This document shows, piece after piece, positions 5,342 to 5,735 of a stretch of DNA of 5,735 nucleotides (within the stretch, counting starts at the first letter, position 1; each line of letters starts with the position of its first letter). Under the pieces are notes generated by a model. That model saw only the letters and a program-made list of their open reading frames with translations, made no database searches and was not told the origin of the DNA. Location: assembly GCA_945873015.1 (NCBI GenBank), contig CAMCBY010000292.1:1-5735 (forward strand). Direction: 5' to 3'. Made by a program: the position numbers and the translations under genes. The DNA is from Klebsiella pneumoniae. GTDB taxonomy: Bacteria > Pseudomonadota > Gammaproteobacteria > Ga0077536.

Positions 5342-5735
5342 TCAGTGCAGCCTGCGTTTGCCGTCGACTGCGGTGCGTTGCGCGTTCAAGGCGGAACTCG
5401 GCCAAGCACCGGCGACGAGGTTACCGCCCATTCTCGCTATGCAGTCCATCTGCTCGGCGCCGTCAACCATGGGCACCAGCAACGGACAACCCACCGCGGC
5501 GGCAAGACCGTGGAAGTAAAGCAGGTCTTCCCGCGCGGCGGCACTGTTGCGCAAGCCGTCTGCCAGGTCATCGGGCGCAATGATGAGCGCTGGTTGGAAG
5601 CGCAGCAGTTCTCCGATCAGGGGCGGCGTTTGGCGATCGAGCTGTATCCATAACGGCACACTGTCAAAGCCGGCCGAGGCGAGGATTTCCGGCACCACGC
5701 TGGCAGTGCGGCTGAGAAAGGTATAGGGCACCTCA
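5342..5735 (-). CDS. Degenerate EAL-domain protein, C-terminal part only
   Basis: The frame is open to the right edge, so about 130 residues of C-terminus are visible and the true start lies outside. A GTG at 5731 opens the visible part but is unlikely to be the real start, because an EAL domain needs about 240 residues. The pattern FQPALIIAPDDL, then FHGLAAAVGCPLLVPMVDGAEQMDCIARMGGNLVAGAW, matches the last half of EAL domains, where c-di-GMP phosphodiesterases have KID, then AEGVE..EQ, then LG.D..QGY. The catalytic positions are changed: KID reads I-A-P, EGVE reads PMVD (residues 87-90 counted from 5731) and QGY reads AGA. The fold is therefore likely kept and hydrolysis lost, as in c-di-GMP receptors or adaptor proteins. 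The upstream part could carry other domains such as GGDEF. The family call is by eye and moderately sure. Confidence 0.6.
   Translation of the reverse strand, partial: EVPYTFLSRTASVVPEILASAGFDSVPLWIQLDRQTPPLIGELLRFQPALIIAPDDLADGLRNSAAAREDLLYFHGLAAAVGCPLLVPMVDGAEQMDCIARMGGNLVAGAWPSSALNAQRTAVDGKRRLH

Noticed and set aside
5147..5653. 168-codon plus-strand ORF
   Set aside because: It overlaps both minus-strand genes of the right block, which have better codon use and recognisable sequence patterns.
1..5735. CRISPR array, tRNA/rRNA, insertion sequence or attachment site
   Set aside because: No spaced direct repeats, cloverleaf-like segments, transposase motifs or terminal inverted repeats were seen in either strand.

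Overview
This window is high-GC bacterial DNA with dense coding, G/C-ending codons and compact gene junctions. It most resembles a beta- or gammaproteobacterium. No RNA gene or clade-specific marker narrows this further, so the assignment is inference. Three blocks are visible. Most of the coding capacity lies in an unfinished ABC exporter gene (minus strand, off the left edge), one complete hybrid sensor histidine kinase (plus strand, centre), and the tail of a minus-strand operon entering from the right edge.

Left block (1-1853, minus strand). A type I secretion system permease/ATPase of the PrtD/HlyB class begins at 1501 and runs off the window before the end of its nucleotide-binding domain. 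Its membrane-fusion partner and substrate are not visible. Upstream in the same direction are a convincing 56-aa basic protein (1683-1853) and a possible 45-aa ORF (1505-1642). The 45-aa ORF ends three bases before the exporter start and carries a 13-bp tandem repeat. The exporter ATG lacks a good ribosome-binding site, so coupling to the upstream ORF is plausible.

Central block (1854-4688, plus strand). A 397-bp divergent intergenic region separates the left block from a two-cistron unit. This unit is a 29-codon basic leader ORF (2251-2340) with a clear Shine-Dalgarno sequence, joined by an ATGA stop/start overlap to a 783-aa hybrid kinase. The kinase order is TM, periplasmic loop, TM, GAF-like domain, HisKA, HATPase, Asp-Ala linker, receiver. 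The linker is encoded by 13 perfect copies of the hexanucleotide GACGCT, so copy-number slippage would change its length without breaking frame. The kinase has no Hpt domain, and no partner phosphotransfer protein lies in the window.

Right block (4689-5735, minus strand). The C-terminal part of a degenerate EAL-type (c-di-GMP phosphodiesterase-fold) protein is followed after 40 bp by a 147-aa single-pass membrane protein of unknown family. Two hairpins followed by T runs in the 169-bp convergent gap are candidate terminators for this operon.

A working picture is an envelope or secretion locus: an exporter facing a membrane-bound sensor kinase, with a c-di-GMP-like protein next door. No functional link between the blocks is shown by the sequence. 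The most unusual points are the hexanucleotide-encoded linker and the coupled micro-ORFs that precede both the kinase and the exporter.
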